Origin: Pedobacter sp. Leaf216
Lineage (GTDB): Bacteria > Bacteroidota > Bacteroidia > Sphingobacteriales > Sphingobacteriaceae
Direction: 5' to 3'
Assembly (NCBI RefSeq): GCF_001421515.1
Contig: NZ_LMKM01000036.1
Span: 1 to 64,000 of the forward strand
DNA length: 64,000 nucleotides
A program made the translations under genes and the position numbers. Within the stretch, counting starts at the first letter, position 1; every line of letters begins with the position of its first letter. Positions 61,207-64,000 of this stretch are shown here, in pieces. The notes beneath the pieces were generated by a model that was given only the letters and a program-made list of their open reading frames with translations, searched no databases and was not told the DNA's origin.

Positions 61207-62727
61207 TTATGGGTTTTGTGCGCTCTGTGGAATAAGAGGATTTGCATTCAACTCATCGCGGGGAATTAAGAACAAAAACTTAACATCACCAGCAGGAATA
61301 GTTAATAAATTTGCAACTGATGTACCTACATAATTAGGAACATTTGCTGCGGTTCTATCTAAAGGCAGGTTCAAACGTTTTAAATCTAAATATCTGAAAC
61401 CTTCACCCCAAAGCTCAACTCTGCGGTTAATCATGATTTCATCAATCAATGCTGTTCCGGTTTTAACCGTTTTAACCGCTGTAAGATCCCTTACTTTAAC
61501 CAGATCAAACAACGCTGTTTGGGCAAGTGCATCCTGACCGCTACGTGCATAAGCTTCAGCTAAAATCAGATACATTTCTGCACTTCTCATCCATGGTGTA
61601 TCACCCAATGAAGGGTCGCCAACTGTTTTTACAGAAAACTTTCTACTCATGTACGCACGACGTGTAAATGCTGCAGTAGGAAGCGGAAAGTTAGCCGCCG
61701 TTGGAGCTGGCTCCCATAATTTTCTTCTTACATCATTAACGGGAATTTGATTGTACAAATTTGAATTGATCATTTTTGGTGTACCACGCATATAAGTGGT
61801 ATTTGCATTATAAGCTATTTGACCATAAAAAGACCCAAACGTATCTCCTTGCTCAGTGGTAGGCATTGCGCACCACATAAATTCAGATAATGCATTATTA
61901 TTAAAGCCTGTTACATAATCTGTTTGACTCATTAATGGGTATTTACCCCCGTCAATCACATCTTTCGCAAATTTAATTGCGTTTGGATAATCTTGCATTG
62001 TTAAAGCAACCCTTGCTCTTAAGCCTCTTGCCACCCAAACATCAGCGTGTGTTTTATTTGTTTTGGTAGTAGAGTTTAAAGCAATTGCCTTATCTAAATC
62101 AGCAACAATCTGAGTATAAACTTCCTCTACAGTAGCACGTGGCTTTATAATGTCAGCACTAGTTAATACTAGAGGTACGCCCAATTGAGCATTAGGTTTT
62201 GCTGCTGCATTATACCTTGTTCCATAAAACTGCACCAGGTATGAGTAAGCATAGGCCCTGATCGTTAAAGCTTCTGCTTTCAATCTACTTTTTTCCGAAT
62301 CTAAACCTGTTACACCCGGTAGGTCTATATTATCAAGCACATAATTTGCGTTGTTAATCATACGGTAAAAGGTACGGTAGTAGTAAAGGTTACTAGCATG
62401 AGTATCCGTTCGTGGTGCAACATAGTTACCTTCACCTGTTGAAGTAAACCATGTAGCTGCTGCCTGATGTAGATCCTCACCCATAAAATCTATACCCAAC
62501 AATATACCTCCAACACCGGGTTTACCTTGTGCATTTGAAGTTGTGGTTGTAGTTCTGGTATTCATATAGGCATAAATACCACTAATTACTGCATTTGCAT
62601 TTGTTGTTGAAGTAAATACCTCTTCCAAAGCAATCTGATCAGTTGGTTTGGTTTCAAGGTATTCCTTTTTACAGCCGGGAGCGATTAAAGCTACCACTAA
62701 GCTGGTTAATATTAAAAGCTTTTTCAT
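61207..62727 (-). CDS. SusD/RagB-family lipoprotein
   Basis: 506 aa. Signal ends V-A-L-I-A-P-G-C-K-K-E-Y-L-E-T-K-P-T-D-Q, the classical SusD lipobox plus mature start. C-terminal E-L-W-G-E-G-F-R-Y-L-D-L-K-R-L typical. It pairs with the SusC protein encoded 26 nt upstream. Substrate unknown. Confidence 0.95.
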   Translation of the reverse strand: MKKLLILTSLVVALIAPGCKKEYLETKPTDQIALEEVFTSTTNANAVISGIYAYMNTRTTTTTSNAQGKPGVGGILLGIDFMGEDLHQAAATWFTSTGEGNYVAPRTDTHASNLYYYRTFYRMINNANYVLDNIDLPGVTGLDSEKSRLKAEALTIRAYAYSYLVQFYGTRYNAAAKPNAQLGVPLVLTSADIIKPRATVEEVYTQIVADLDKAIALNSTTKTNKTHADVWVARGLRARVALTMQDYPNAIKFAKDVIDGGKYPLMSQTDYVTGFNNNALSEFMWCAMPTTEQGDTFGSFYGQIAYNANTTYMRGTPKMINSNLYNQIPVNDVRRKLWEPAPTAANFPLPTAAFTRRAYMSRKFSVKTVGDPSLGDTPWMRSAEMYLILAEAYARSGQDALAQTALFDLVKVRDLTAVKTVKTGTALIDEIMINRRVELWGEGFRYLDLKRLNLPLDRTAANVPNYVGTSVANLLTIPAGDVKFLFLIPRDELNANPLIPQSAQNP

Positions 62728-62753
62728 ATCTCTTTCTACACTATTTTTAAAGA

Positions 62754-64000
62754 TTACAAGGTTAAATTAATACCCAAACTAAAGTTTCTGCTTTGTGGAT
62801 AAACATTACTGTTTAGACCATCAAAAGATTCAGACGGGTTTAAACCTTTTCTTTTTGAATGAAGGTATAAATTCTCACCTGTTGCAAAAACACGGGCACT
62901 TGGTACCTTAATTTTGTTTAACCAAGCTTTAGGCAAATTATACGATAGGTTAACATTACGTAAGCTCCAGTAAGAAGCATCAATCAACCATCTGTTTGAT
63001 GTTGCGTTGGTATTTGCGGTTGCTCCAAAATCAGCTCTTGGTATATTTGAAGTATTATTTGCTGGTGTCCAAGAGTTTAGAATATCCTGGTGCAATGCAC
63101 CTCCATAAGAACCTGTACTCATTAAGCCTTGATATATAGAATCGTAAGCTTTGCCACCAACCTGGTAATTTACCATAAATGATAACGACAGGTTTTTGTA
63201 GCTGAATGTATTTACAAATGAGCCCATCAAATCTGGAATCGCTGTACCTGAATAGTCAAATTTTGCAAATGATTGGTTGGTTACATATTGTACACCATTC
63301 ACCGTACGGATATTCGCAGGAAGTGTGCCATCAGCTGGAATATACAATGCAGCTCCATCATTTGGATCAACACCAGCATATTGTCTTAACCAATAATCAT
63401 AGATGCCATGGCCAACCTCACGTTTTTTCGTTCCACTGATGATTGTTGGGGTTTCTGCCGGAAGCTTAGTAATCTTATTCTTAAAAATGCTCCAGTTGGT
63501 GATTAAACCCCAGGTAAAATTCTGTTCGCGAATGATGTCGCCACCCAGTTGAAGCTCTACACCTCTGTTATACATGGCACCAATGTTGCGATAAACACTT
63601 GTAACCGCTGCAGATAATGGTTGAGGTACACTGAAAATTAAATCATCTACTTGTTTGTTGTAGTATTCCAATTCACCATATAATCTCCTTCCAAAAAAAG
63701 CAAAAGAAACGCCTGTGTTTAGCGTGTTTTGTTTTTCCCAAGTTAAATTAGGCGTTGCAATAGATGCCAATAAAACCCCACCTTCGGTATTACTATTCGA
63801 ACCTAGATCAAAAAAGGCTCTGTCTCCATAGTACCTATTATTTCCATTGCCATCAAGCAAAGCATTATTACCTACCTGACCGTATGAAACTTTTAGTCTT
63901 AAATCATCTAACCAGCTTACCTCTTTTAAGAAATTTTCTTTCTTAATGGCCCAGGTTGCTCCTGCTGAGAAAAACGTTCCCCATCTTTGATCTGCAGAAA
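62754..64000 (-). CDS. SusC/RagA-family TonB-dependent protein, 5' end outside window
   Basis: Partial: the frame is open from 62754 to the window edge at 64000, about 415 residues of the C-terminal beta-barrel (for example W-G-T-F-F-S-A-G-A-T-W-A, K-V-S-Y-G-Q-V-G-N-N, and the final N-F-S-L-G-I-N-L-T-L). Signal peptide and plug lie beyond the window. Partner of the SusD encoded downstream. Confidence 0.93.
   Translation of the reverse strand, partial: SADQRWGTFFSAGATWAIKKENFLKEVSWLDDLRLKVSYGQVGNNALLDGNGNNRYYGDRAFFDLGSNSNTEGGVLLASIATPNLTWEKQNTLNTGVSFAFFGRRLYGELEYYNKQVDDLIFSVPQPLSAAVTSVYRNIGAMYNRGVELQLGGDIIREQNFTWGLITNWSIFKNKITKLPAETPTIISGTKKREVGHGIYDYWLRQYAGVDPNDGAALYIPADGTLPANIRTVNGVQYVTNQSFAKFDYSGTAIPDLMGSFVNTFSYKNLSLSFMVNYQVGGKAYDSIYQGLMSTGSYGGALHQDILNSWTPANNTSNIPRADFGATANTNATSNRWLIDASYWSLRNVNLSYNLPKAWLNKIKVPSARVFATGENLYLHSKRKGLNPSESFDGLNSNVYPQSRNFSLGINLTL

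Overview
The window looks like a Bacteroidota chromosome, most likely a Sphingobacteriaceae/Pedobacter-type organism. This is inferred from three SusC/SusD pairs, TAnnTTTG-type -7 promoter elements, a DUF6520-type secreted protein beside a TlpA-SusC-SusD unit, BfmA/DUF5712 mobilization genes and an IntDOT-like tyrosine recombinase. Species identity is not proven.

Layout. (1) 1-100: three tandem 24-nt repeats resembling an insertion-sequence end. (2) 0.5-10.9 kb: a defence island with a Vsr endonuclease divergent from a cytosine-5 methyltransferase. The methyltransferase is followed by a tightly packed MORC/MutL-like GHKL ATPase, a Z1-domain ATPase, a PD-(D/E)XK (DUF4420-type) nuclease and an AIPR protein. 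(3) 11.0-12.9 kb: an XRE repressor and small membrane protein. Divergent from them is a roughly 0.85-kb stretch with a good Bacteroidota promoter, two tiny ORFs, three strongly structured RNA segments (one with mutually exclusive pairings) and a final hairpin. It leads into (4) 12.9-20.5 kb: TlpA thioredoxin, SusC, SusD, then on the other strand a DUF6520-type protein, a MauE/DoxX-type membrane protein and two overlapping Crp-like regulators. (5) 21.5-24.9 kb: a mobilization module (DUF5712 relaxase-like protein, BfmA/BtgA, palindrome-rich candidate oriT, HTH proteins). (6) 25.4-45.6 kb: a class I lanthipeptide locus. (7) 45.6-49.0 kb: decayed gene copies and repeats, then an AbiEii-type toxin with its antitoxin and two long operator palindromes. 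(8) 49.5-51.3 kb: a terminator, a tyrosine integrase and tRNA-Arg(CCT). (9) 51.5-64 kb: ordinary chromosome with an SDR, metG, LD-carboxypeptidase, DoxX and two SusC/SusD pairs, the last running off the window.

How it fits together. The integrase lies at the 3' side of tRNA-Arg, so the mobile DNA should extend leftwards from about 51.2 kb. Mobilization module, lanthipeptide cluster and toxin-antitoxin pair are best read as one integrative mobilizable element. Whether it also includes the defence island cannot be decided, because no second att site was found.

The most interesting system is the lanthipeptide locus: a LytTR regulator and LytS-like kinase around a tiny Thr-rich peptide gene, a FkbM methyltransferase, and a long minus-strand gene set. 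That set encodes a split LanB, a Cys-rich GG-leader precursor, a second precursor interrupted by an in-frame stop, LanC, a LanC-like protein without zinc ligands, an S41 protease, a C39-peptidase exporter with HlyD partner, and three recognisable plus one possible glycosyltransferase. It suggests a glycosylated and perhaps methylated lanthipeptide. The second notable item is the structured leader/ncRNA region at 12.0-12.85 kb.
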